NCBI GenBank assembly: GCA_037074615.1
Contig: CM073550.1
Coordinates: 10,310,001 to 10,374,000 of the forward strand
Origin: Leucaena leucocephala
Taxonomy: Eukaryota; Streptophyta; Magnoliopsida; Fabales; Fabaceae
Direction: 5' to 3'
DNA: 64,000 nt
Made by a program: the position numbers and the translations under genes
Notes under the pieces: model-generated
Databases searched by the model: none
The model's input: only the letters and a program-made list of their open reading frames with translations
Told to the model about the DNA's origin: nothing
Shown: positions 1-10,635 of the stretch, one piece after another
Layout of the letters: each line of letters begins with the position of its first letter
Numbering within the stretch: the stretch's first letter is position 1

Positions 1-174
1 CTTCATACTGTTTATCACATGTACTGGTAGCATGCATCATAGAACCGTATGATTCGTATCCTGTAACCAAGGCTTATGAGGTATCCACTACATGAACTTA
101 TTTTGTGGAACATAACTCTCTTTCAATCATATTCATCATCTTCTCCATTCTATTTCCTAAGGCTGCTATCTCTG

Positions 175-906
175 CTAAGATCTCTTTTGAATTACTTGAA
201 GATATGGGCATTCTACTTGGATCCCCTGTCTGATGGTCTTCATTGGCCATTTTCTTGAACTCCCAACTTTCTTGTAGAGTCTTTCTCTCAAGGATCCATT
301 TGCTGCAGCATTCAAGGAAACCTGATTATGAGGAAGTATACCATCAAAGAAAATATCTACTAAATCAGCCTTGGTCATGTTGTGGTAAGGGCATTGAGCC
401 AACAGGTTAAGAAACCTCGTCCAAGAATCATGTAAAGATTCTCCATCCTGTTATAGAATATTCGTGATTTCCTTCTTCATTCGAGTGGTCTTTAAAGCCG
501 GGAACAACTGTTCAAGGTATGTTGACTTCAGCTGATCCCATATAAGAGTAGAGAAATGGGTGGGTAAATTGTACAGCCACTCCTTAGCCTTCCCTTCTAA
601 GTTAAAATGAAAACACCTCCTTAAGACATCATCCAATACGTTCATTGGGGGCTTCATTGAAGAATAGATCATATGCATGGTTTGTAAGTGCCTATGTGGA
701 CATTCTCCTGTAAAACCATGAAAGTTAGGTAAGACTTCAATCAAAGCTCCTTTAATCTCAAAATTAGCTTCTTTAGTGTAGAAACCATAAGGATCATAAT
801 TCGCATGCGAATGATTAATTTCCCTCACACTTCTATTTTCTTCTGGGTTCATTGGTATTTCATTTTCTCCATGCCCATTAGGCCCATTATGATTATTGTC
901 ATCCAT
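175..906 (-). pseudogene. Ty3/gypsy-type retrotransposon gag, degenerate
   Basis: This is a minus-strand gag relic. The first piece (906 down to 451) starts MDDNNHNGPNGHG and carries the plant gypsy gag pattern: an F-x-G-x-x-x-E-x-P-H-x-H-L-like stretch (FTGECPHRHLQ), then FHFNLEGKAKEWLYNLP, and a leucine/phenylalanine-rich helix ending LFPALKTTRMKKEI. The reading frame breaks near 451, and the second piece (402 down to 175) continues with the usual downstream part (AQCPYHNMTKADLVDIFFDG, then an AAANGSL motif). Gag would form the cytoplasmic virus-like particle of the retroelement. No protease, polymerase or integrase is visible, because the element runs off the window start. Family assignment (Athila/Ogre-like) is inference from gag style and the tRNA-Asp-type primer site upstream. 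Confidence 0.75.
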
Positions 907-1505
907 ATTTGGTTCAGTTTTAGACTCTGGAATACTAGAGGAGGAACTAGATTTTGCTTATTCTTCTCTAAATTCTCTAAACTCTCTCTTTAGTTTCCTA
1001 AGCCTTCTCTCAATTTTAGGTTCAAAAGGCACTCATGGTTCAGCTCTTTTACGCATGCAATGCAGAACAGATAAAGAATAATAAATGCAATCAGTCACAG
1101 TCAGTCACAGAAGTTACACAGCAAGAAATCTTCAGTTAGTCACGACCAAAAAGTGTCTTAGTCATAATAAAATATCACAGAGAAAAGTAGTCGCGACTAA
1201 AGGTGTTAAATGTCATGACTGGTTTTCGCAGAGTAGTCAGATTTCACAAGGTAGCAATCAGGTCGCAACATAAATGATGTTTGGTCATGACTTAAAGTCA
1301 GAGAGAGTAGTTATCACGACGCAGGTGAGTTTAGGTCATGACTCACAGTCACAGAGACTAATTTTGGAGAATACTCAGAAAAGTGCATAATGCAATGCAA
1401 TGCAATTTAAAAACTACTAAAAACTAAAAGCAAACAAAAGCAAGAAAGATGACTTAGGTAGCTAATGAAATTGACAATCAATTACTAGGGAACCAATTAC
1501 TTAGC
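907..1505 (-). other. Untranslated leader of the gypsy element, rich in GTCATGAC-like motifs
   Basis: This stretch lies between the gag start and the primer-binding site and has no credible gene. It contains repeated near-palindromic decamers built on GTC(A/G)(T/C)GAC, for example near 1138, 1186, 1212, 1280 and 1334. Similar motifs recur at about 2610-2710, which I place in the putative LTR. Confidence 0.45.
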
Positions 1506-1523
1506 TCCCCGGTAATGGCGCTA
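1506..1523 (-). other. Primer-binding site of the gypsy element (tRNA-Asp-like)
   Basis: Read on the minus strand this is TAGCGCCATTACCGGGGA. It differs at about three positions from the complement of the 3' end of plant tRNA-Asp (TGGCGCCGTTGCCGGGGA), the usual primer of Athila/Ogre-type gypsy elements. It sits upstream of gag in the correct orientation. A possible LTR edge (TG on the plus strand) follows at about 1525. Confidence 0.6.
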
Positions 1524-1524
1524 T

Positions 1525-2880
1525 TGATGAGGTCTGATTGTCGTGGTCTGATCCATCAAAAATAAAGTTATTAAACCCAATATAATATAACATAAGGCAC
1601 AACCCTATCGTTCTTCTCAATGAGCCTTTTATGTGGAAACCTAGTAGATTGGATGTCAAAATCAATAAAAAACCTGAGCAGGGGGTAAAATGGTTTTTGG
1701 GTTTTAGTAATTGATGCAATAAAAGTAGGCTGCAGAAAAGTAGATAGTTTTTTAGATTTTTTTTTACAATGAAAATGAGTTAGTTGAGTTGAGAAATATG
1801 CTATGAAAGACTCTTGATGATGAAAACGTATTTATCCTTGCTCTCACGTTTAAAATTGGAGTTTAGAAAGTACTAAATCTCAAAGAAAACCTCAATCGAT
1901 CGATTGAGTCCAGAACCCTAATTTTCCTTAAACCTCTTTGATCAAAGTTGGTTTAAGAACTATTAGTGAACTGTCGTAAACCACTTGGCGTGTAAATTGA
2001 ATTTAGATGATGAAAACGCCCTCGAATGGTCATCGATCAAAAACCCTAGATTTCAAGCAATGAATTCATTGACAATGATCACTGATAATAACCCACTATC
2101 TTAAAATTGAAACTGAAATATTATATTAAAAGAAAACGTTCAAATCATTTGAATCCAATTACAAATTCTAATCTGATGAAAGATCAATCGATATTCAAAA
2201 CTTGCTCATAAGATAAAAACCCTAGATCTAGCAGCAATTATTAGATGAGAAGATGCAAATTAGAACAGAAGAAACTCCCCGTTTGAGTCCATGAGCTCAA
2301 GATATCTTATTTATCCCCAAGAGGCTAAAGGTTTAACCTCTCATGACTCCTGTTGTACTGCAATCATTGTTCAGTTGAGACGTCATGAAGCAGTGAGAAG
2401 GTGGTAAGTTGAAGGCATGAAGAGGTGGAGAAATATGTGGAGAGGTGTATAATGATGGCAGGGGTGGAGAAGATGATCAAAGAGCACGAGAGTACTACTT
2501 CTTAGCCTAATTAGGTCAAAAACTAGCCTCCCCTTGATGGCAACCTTCCTTCCCCTTTATTTCTACATAACCTAATTCAAAACGCGCAGCTTCAGCGATT
2601 TCGCATTTTAGTCGTGACTAGATCTATATTTTGGTCGCAACCTGTAAGCACAGAGAACATTCTAGAAGAATAAAGGTCGTGACCGACCTCTTTGGTCATG
2701 ACTAAAATGTGCAGAAGCGTAGTTTTACTTTCATTGGCTTGTGATTTCTTTCCTGGTCCTTGCTCTCTTTCAAAATACCTGCAATCCAAAATAAAAACTC
2801 ATTGTAAAAGTCTAAATCAGTAAATAACAGAATATATGCAGTTTGGAAGAGTTAATTTACCATTTTATCCTTTTGTTAGC
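1525..2880 (-). repeat. Putative 5' LTR region of the gypsy element, outer edge not resolved
   Basis: The sequence adjoining the primer site has no coding capacity. It includes AAACCCTAGA-type tracts and the same GTCGTGAC/GTCATGAC motifs (2610-2710) seen in the leader. The inner edge is set by the primer site. The outer edge is a guess, because no second LTR copy is in the window for comparison. Confidence 0.35.
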
Positions 2881-3079
2881 ACATTATCACGCACAATCAT
2901 GTATTACCACAAAAGTACAATTTAAGGCATAAATGAATGGTAAAGTTGTTATAAAGCTCTAAAAAGTGTCACATAAATCATATACAAAATGTGTCTTATC
3001 ATGACCCCTAAAAATGTAAACAAAATTAGTCAAAATAAAACACATATCAAATGTCCCTTGAAAAGAAGTAAATAAAAAT

Positions 3080-6000
3080 ATTTTTACCTCTAAACTTTGG
3101 CCAGGTGTAGGGAAGCCCATCATCATCATGTCCTACTGGAGCTTGGCATCCATCTCGTAGAGCATCCTTTCTCTCTTTGCTTGATGTTGTGTAGCAAGTT
3201 TATCTTGAACCCTTTGTAACTCATCTCTAGACACCATGTCTACGGATGGTGCGCTTCTTCAAGAGGCAAAGCCAAAAAAATATTTGCATATCACTCATTT
3301 GGGTGCCCCTCTCACTCGACCTAGGTGGTCAGGAGTCCCAATAGCTATCTCCAAGATGTCTATTTCTCTTTTAGGAACAAAATACCCTAGGGATGCCTGT
3401 TGCTCCAATGCATCCTATAACATATACAAGTTACCAAGTTAAAATAACTGAAAAGCAAGTAATAACGTATAAATTCTTAGTATTTAAATTAGTTACTTAT
3501 GATCCTCTCAACAAATGTAGCAACCTCTAGAGTAATGTATTGTCCTTTATTCACCCTCATAGCCTTCCATTTTTGTTGGCGAGATGGACGCTAGATGCTG
3601 ATGGATGAAGAAGGGCCTTAGGCAGTAGGGTCTGATACAGTTGCTTGTTGTATAGCCTGCAACTACTCTTGCATCATTTTCTTCTCAAGGACACTGTACC
3701 CCCTCGAGACATATAGTGGTGGTAAACATTCTTCTTGACTATTTCTAGATTCCTTTTACAAATAGCCTATAAAAATGAAACAAAGTTTGATTAGTTAATT
3801 AAAATATACATTCATTAATAAATAATTTAATTAAAATGTAAGTTTAGAGCACACATCAAACCTTATAAGTAGCCTCTTCCCGCATTGACAAAATAATGTC
3901 CAAGCTTCGTCACTAATATTGGGGCATGTGTCCTTCAGATGCTCCCCCATCTTACTACCTCAGAGGTAGTCCTTCGTAAGGTTAGACTTAAAGTCCCTCC
4001 ACCATTTATCATATTGCTTTAAGATGTGATGCTTCATGCTTGAAGAAGTGGGAATATCAAAATTTTATTGCATGGAAGTACAACAAACAAATAAGATAAA
4101 GCTACAATAATAGACAAAAATCATGAATAACTAAAGTAGATAGGTGGAACATAGAATTAGAAATATACTAAAATATCCTCCTAAATCATATCCTTGCCAT
4201 TAGGGTCAACTGCCTTCTAGTTGCCTTCATATCATCATCAAATTCAACTGGCAACCTCATGAGATATGACCCCTCATACGTCTTAGAGACCTATTTCATA
4301 CGAGTCATGTCTCTTCCTCTATTCTTTCCTTGTTGACAAGAACCTGAACCTGAACTTGTTGAGCCTGAACCATCCGTACTCTATTAAAAAAATAATAAAT
4401 AAAGTTACGAATATGATACAACTAACTATCCAAAATAATAAAATAATCTCCCCAATTATAACTTTATTGAGCCACTTGTTTAGAAATTAAGAATCTCAAA
4501 ACAACATACTATATCATACTCTTTCAACCTTAATGGCCTAGTAATGTACACAAACATATATTCGTCTTTGGTATATTCATAAATCAACTATCAAACCATC
4601 ACTTTAACTATCGATTATATTATAACCGCCTAATCATCAAACTCCTCTCATGTCCCAAAATCTTGAGTCCTAAAAATCACATTTAAGATTAACTAAGATT
4701 TTGTTCTCCCATGGCTTAGCGTACTGTCCAAATAAAGGAAGAGAGTAAATTCATAACTTGAGCTCTACTATCCTAAAGCCTCATTTTGGAGTTTTTTTAA
4801 CACCTATTACAATAGTTCAAACATTTAGGAATATAAATGAACAAAACTCAATTTGCTTTTTCAGCAACCAAACACCCAAAACTCCATAACCTACTTTAGT
4901 GAATCACTTCCCTACATACTCACAGTGTGACATGTACATATTTTATTAACTCATTTAGTCTCTTTTAGCTTTAATCCCAATAAAGAACCAGACCACAAAA
5001 TAATAGAGAAGCTAAACGGTGACTTACAGCTTTGAAGACGAGAACGACAAAGGAGGGAGTTAACTATGACGAAGATAGTGAACGAGAAGAGAACAACGAT
5101 GGAATCAGGCACCAAAAAAGGTGTAAAATGATAGAAAATACCTTTCGTCCAAGTCTATGATGGTAGGGTGAAAACGGGACCACCAGTGGTTATGTGAAAA
5201 GTAAATTGAATCTCACCGTGGATATTAGGTTTTTGTAAATTTTTTTAGCTTTTCACGGTGGTTTTTATTAAACATTGCCATTACATTTACTTATAATAGC
5301 AGTTGTTAATAAAACTGTAGCCAAAAGTATGACATTTACTATAAGTGAAGACTTCATACGGTGATTTTATTAAAATTGTTATTATAGGTATCTATAACTA
5401 CAGTTTTTATTAAAAATTGCCATAAAAAGAATTTTGAAGATATAATCTTGAATCCAATAAATTAGACACTAAACTAGTATGCCAATAGTAATTAATAATT
5501 TATTGCATTATTAATTTATTAGATAAATTAGACTTCTTGATTAATATTTTTCTCAAAATATGCTCACTTTTAATTTCTTTTAAAGTACTCTTGCTGATAT
5601 CAAACTCAGTATAATATATATAAGTTTATTCTTAAGAAAAATGTGTACACAATTAATCAGAACAATAACTAACTTTAGAAAATATTCTAACTAGTTTGAC
5701 TATTCCTTAGAAAATATTCTAACCAACTATATATTCTTTACATTGTAAGAAATCTCATCCCATCCACCAGCGCCAAAAAGTATCAAAAAAAGGTTGAAAG
5801 AAAGGTGAAGCCTTTCAATCAAATAAAGCAAAGTTATTTGAGTTCTTGGAGTCATCTGGGTCATCTGAAGGGTGGTGGAAGTGCCACTGGTTACGTTGCA
5901 GGTAGAGATCAGAAGAAAGACTATCGAACCTTTCTTGAAGGTTCTCTACCTGAAGGGAGCTCTTCAACTAAGTTCTCCAAACTATCCATTGGGTTTATCA

Positions 6001-6485
6001 ATTCTTCCAAACATTTGAGAAGGTCTGGAAACGGCGAAACAAGCATCGGATCGTGGAGAGGATGTTTGTCCTCAAAATATCACGAGATCTTTTTTGTGAA
6101 CAAGAAGGAGAAAAGCCTGAAGAGAATGCTATGCAAAGAAAAATGAAAAAGACAATAAGACAAAGATGATAACAAGAGAAAATAGATTGAGAAAAATGAA
6201 GTAGAACTAAAAGTACAATGGAATAGTATTTAAGATTGAAGAAAAGACGATTGGTAAAAAGTATCTATTGGCCTTCCCTCACGATGACTAGAGAGGTTGG
6301 GAACCAAAGAAGTAAGAGACATGCACTTTCTTTCTATAGATATGGCATAAAGAGGCAAAGGTTGGAAGGCAGAACAATTGACTTATAAGAGTAGTTTTTC
6401 TAAAAATGGCCGTTATAAGTCATCTTTTTTACGACATTTTTCCTTTTAACCGCCGTGAAGTAGTGCAAGTGTTTTTTTAGTAGTG
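3080..6485 (-). mobile_element. Decayed CACTA (En/Spm-like) DNA transposon fragment
   Basis: The right end reads TTTTTTTAGTAGTG at 6472-6485. On the minus strand this begins CACTACTAAAAAAACACTTGC, the hallmark CACTA terminus. Subterminal repeats built on CGGCGG/CACGGTGG-TTTTTATTAAA occur at 6450-6465 and 5222-5425. Minus-strand coding traces near 4050-3890 read W-W-R-D-F-K then GEHLKDTCPNISDEAW, as in plant En/Spm-associated (Transposase_24-like) proteins. Traces near 3240-3110 read as a basic coiled coil. All are broken by stops. I could not find the opposite CACTA terminus, so the element is truncated or rearranged. An open frame at 5805-6146 inside it matches nothing I recognise. Confidence 0.55.
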
Positions 6486-7260
6486 TCATTAGTGTTGAAT
6501 TTGTTCTTGTACAACTCACATCTAACTAAACCAAAAGGCAGTAACCCAAGTGAAGTCACCACAAATATTTTTAGAAGTATCACTAACATAGTTATTTGGC
6601 CTACCACTCTAGATTTAGGCTCACTTTTCGTTTAATAATTTATCAAGTTTATCCATCAATTAGATATTTTGACGAGTAATTACAACATAACAAAATAAAT
6701 CGAAAGATGACAATGCGGTAAGACAGGATGCACTTTAAACTAAGGTGGCACAACAGATACAACACATAATAAAGAGAATAGAAAGAGATAGATAACCAAA
6801 AAACTCAATGGAAGCACGCTCTACTAATAGAGTTGGGTGGATGATATTTTAGGAAGGTAAAATATCCATATCTTAGGAAACTATGATGTTCCATAATATC
6901 CATGGATTAATCAATGAGAAAATATATAATTTGAATTTTAACACATTAAATCAACATATATTTGTGATATTGGATAATACATTAAATCCTAATTTAATTT
7001 AGCAAAAAAACTTCATTAAATATTTTAGGGAAAATCTATAATCTAACGATAATGATACCAATCGAGTTGGTCTAGTAGGGTAAGACCTAGCTAGATCTCT
7101 CTAGGTCTCGAAGGAGATATATATGTTGAGAGGGGCGTAACAACAAATCCCAAAATTGGATGAGTCGATTACTTGGATACTTGGTAATATAATTCAAAAA
7201 ACAGTACCAAATACAAGTTGATAATATTAAAAAAAAAATAATCTAACACTAATGATGCAG
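6486..7260. other. Intergenic, no gene seen
   Basis: AT-rich sequence between the CACTA terminus and the first terpene-synthase pseudogene. I see no coding region, RNA gene or clear repeat. The two N-terminal exons expected upstream of the terpene-synthase relic are not visible here. Confidence 0.5.
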
Positions 7261-7709
7261 GCGTGTTCGAAAACTTCCTGGACAAGAAGCGATGGCTGAA
7301 GAAAAAATATTGGGGAAAATTGAAGGGCTGATTGAACTGTTTGAAGCTTCCCAGTTAAGTATAGAAGGAGAAGACAATCTTGATGAAGTTGAGAACTTCA
7401 TTCACCATCTTCTTCAAACAAGGATGTTAAGATCCCGTGACCCTCATGAAGCTAACGTTATTTCAAATACCCTTAAGTATCCAAATCACAAAAGTTTGTC
7501 AAAGTTCACTCCCAGAAGTATTTTATTTCCAAATTCCCAAATTGGCAAAGAAAGGTTGAGTCCTTTGCAAACCTTATACAAAATCGATACCCAAATAGTC
7601 AACTACATTCATCTGAAGGAGATATATGCAATATCTAAGTGAGTTACTTCAGTCTTTTTGCATATTTGATTAGTCTATAACTTGTCCGTACTATACTTCT
7701 AATATCATG

Positions 7710-7882
7710 TACTTTTTCAATCATTAATATAAGAGTTAGTTGACTAATTTAAAAAAATTAAAGAAGTTAAATAATAAATTAATTATGATCAAATATAAAC
7801 TCTTAAGACAAATTTATATTATATACTTTATAATTTATCTAAATTAGTCAACTAACTCTTATCTTAAGGGTTTGAAAGAGTA
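7710..7882. repeat. Short MITE in a terpene-synthase intron
   Basis: A 173-bp element whose ends are inverted copies: TACTTTTTCAA...ATAAGAGTTAGTTGACTAAT on the left, and the reverse complement of TACTCTTTCAA...ATAAGAGTTAGTTGACTAAT on the right. Terminal TA dinucleotides fit a Tc1/mariner-type (Stowaway-like) MITE. It can fold into a long hairpin. Confidence 0.7.
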
Positions 7883-8197
7883 ACTTATATCTATATCAAG
7901 ATTAGTGCTTCTTAAGTAACAACTAATCTAAGTAGATATTATATATATACCAAGGACTTAAAGTTTGCAAGAGATAAACCAATCACGTGGTACATGTGGC
8001 CCATGGCATGCGTCACATATCCGTGCTTTTCAGAAGAAAGGATTGAAATCACAATGTCCCTATCTCTTTTGTACATAATTGATAATATATTTGATATTTG
8101 TGGAAGCATAGATGAACTCACTCTCTTTGTAGATGCTGCAAATAGGTTAGCTTTCTTCATATGTTTATTATTATTATTTTTTTTTTGTCAAAGATCA

Positions 8198-8478
8198 TAA
8201 TCCCTCTAGTACTTAATAATATAAGAACTAGTTAGAGATTGGATTTAATACTAAATATAACACTTCAATTCACTTTGCCTCCCAAATGTATAATTTTTTT
8301 CTCTAAAGTATCCCTATTGATTACAAACATTAAGAGGTTTCCATCTAAGGGTAGTCATGATGAATGATGGCATTTTAGGAAAATTAAATCATATTTGTTA
8401 AAAATAACTAGTATAACTAATTTTCTTAATATATCTAAATTAGTTATCTAACTCTTATATTAAGGATTAAAGGTAGTA
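8198..8478. repeat. Stowaway-like MITE in a terpene-synthase intron
   Basis: About 280 bp. The left end (TAATCCCTCTAGTACTTAAT) and the inverted right end (TACTACCTTTAATCCTTAAT) both run into ATATAAGA(A/G). It is related to the copies at 11,935, 21,562 and 47,193. Confidence 0.65.
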
Positions 8479-9459
8479 ACATATTGTTAATTTTTCCCTA
8501 ACATAATATATTCTACGGAACTTGAAGAGGGGATTTGGGAGCAACAGAGAAACTACCAGACTGCATGAAAGCATGCTTCAAGGGCATCTATGTTATTATC
8601 AATGAATTTGCCATTAAAGTCAAAAACAAGCCTGGTTGGACCCCTATAGGGACGTTAATCAAATCGGTGATCAAGATCTGTAATTAAATTAAGTGCTTAC
8701 CTTGGCTTATATAAAGAAATGAGCTTTTTCAAAACAGAATTGATTATATATCGACTGTTGCATGCAGTAGGTAAGACTGTGCAATTCATTTTTTGAGGAA
8801 GCAAAATGGTTTAGTTCAGGGCATTTACCAAATGCTGAGGAGTATTTGAACATTGGGATGGTGAGCTCAGGAGTTCATATTTGCCTTGTTCACACGTTCT
8901 TCATGGTAGGTCATGGCACTACCAAGGAAACTGTGGCTCTCATGGATGACTTTCCAACGTCGATATCCTCAACATCAACAATTGTTTGACTTTGTAATGA
9001 CTTAGAAGGTTCAAAGGTACGTTGAAATGAAAGATATCCCAACTTTTTGAAAATTCGGTCCAGCTGAATAATTTAATATTTTCGTGGAAAACGAGCAAAT
9101 TAGATTAATGTAGTAAATTTATTAGTGAAATCTGAGTGGCAATAAGACTGGTTTAGTTTACCCATTTGACATTTTGAACCATAAACCAATTGGAAATACA
9201 CAAACAAGCCTGAATTTGATTGATGCAGGATGGATGACGATCAAGCGGATGATAATGATGGGCCCTATCTATACTGTTACCTGAAGGACCTTCCAGGGTT
9301 TCTGTTGACCAAGTAAGAGAGCATATAAAACATAAGATCTCAAATGCGTGGAAATGTCTCAACAACAAAGAATGCTTTACTCCAACAAATCCATTTCCCT
9401 CTTATGCTAAAATTTTCCTAAACGCTGCTAGAATGTTCCCTATAGTACTATCGTAATGA

Positions 9460-10635
9460 CAAATATAGCCCCTTCACGCTAGAAGGGCATGTAAAATCCT
9501 TACTCTATGAAGATCCTACTCGTGTGTTGTAATGATTCAAACTAGACATACGTACTCCGCCTGAATCATTAATAAGATACCTATTCTTGCATCTTTGGAT
9601 AGAACTTCTTCAAAACCTCATCCACTTCAACCCGACTATTTTGTTAAATGACACTTTTCCATATAATAACTTCTTATTGTCTTGGAAAACCATAATATAC
9701 TCGTAGTCATGTATTACATACTTAATTATGTTATTGATTTTGGATATTGGAGTCTTAGTTGAATGTATGTAGATTTTGAATATTGAAGTTTTGGTTGAAC
9801 GTATATAGATTTTGGATATTAATTATATACTGAAGTTTTTCTTTGTGGTGTGTTTGAATGTTTCTGATTATTAGTGTGCACAGCTTTAATGTTTCAAGCA
9901 GCCCCTTGCTATTTTTTCGAGAAAAAAAAATATGCACAAACTGAAGCTCGTATAATATCCACACGTTGGCTATATGGCTATATATCATAGAGATGAGTCT
10001 AAACTGAAGCTCATAATAATTAAGGATTTGATACAGCTAATCATTTTATGTGAACATATATACATGTAACAGCAAAAATATCTAGATACTCAGGTTAATA
10101 TTGTTCTAAATCTCAATTCTAATAGATAAATATCCTTATTTACTATCCCTAATGAATAACCCTAGATATATGAATTAAACCCTAATTATCTTTTATCCCA
10201 TATTCCGTCAATACTTCTAACATGTAAATGACCAAAAGGAATTTATTCAACTGCTAAACTGAAGGCAGGAGAGATTATTAATTACATAAAATCATTAACA
10301 ACCAAATAACACAACAATAAAAGAGCAAGCATCTGAAGATGATCAGTAGAGCAAAAAAAATAAATTGATCCAATGATGGAAAGAGAGGGTAAGAAATATG
10401 TGAAAGGCAAATTAACCCTAAAGGAAAGTGTTGCCCACACTTTGAAGACTTCATGCACAACATTCTTCTTCATCTCTTCTCCTTGTCCCACCAACAGGAT
10501 ACACAAAGTTGTTTAAAAATATATGAAGTTAATGACAACACATTTTTCACCACATCCGACTAGGGAATTATGAACCAGTTTAATCATTTTCATTGTGGCA
10601 AGCAAATATAGTAACTAGAAGAAGAGATTATCATC
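9460..10635. other. Spacer between the two convergent terpene-synthase pseudogenes
   Basis: No gene is seen. It includes a short direct repeat with a period of about 36 bp at 9738-9830 (units like TTTTGAATATTGAAGTTTTG followed by a GTTGAACGTA-like tail), present in two good copies and a decayed third. Confidence 0.5.

Larger units (their letters stand above)
7261..9455 (+). pseudogene. Terpene synthase pseudogene (nerolidol/linalool-synthase-like)
   Basis: Exons can be traced in the normal terpene-synthase order. 7261-7640 gives VFENFLDKK, then IEGLIELFEASQLSIEGEDN. About 7950-8144 gives WYMWPMACV and the metal-binding region as IIDNIFDICGSIDEL. About 8525-8675 gives ATEKLPDCMKACFKG and PGWTPIGTLIKS. 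About 8785-9017 gives EEAKWFSSGHLPNAEEYL and SSGVHICLVHTFF. About 9230-9455 gives KDLPG, then DQVREHIKHKISNAWK. Functional enzymes ionise prenyl diphosphates through DDxxD and NSE/DTE metal sites. Here DDxxD reads DNIFD, a TGA replaces the arginine before the second metal motif, there are at least two frameshifts, and the N-terminal exons are missing. Two MITEs lie in introns. Closest resemblance by eye is nerolidol/linalool synthases. The gene is dead. Confidence 0.85.

Noticed and set aside
5805..6146. 113-codon open frame inside the CACTA region
   Set aside because: Starts without a recognisable family, has compositional bias and is surrounded by transposon debris. Not reported as a gene.
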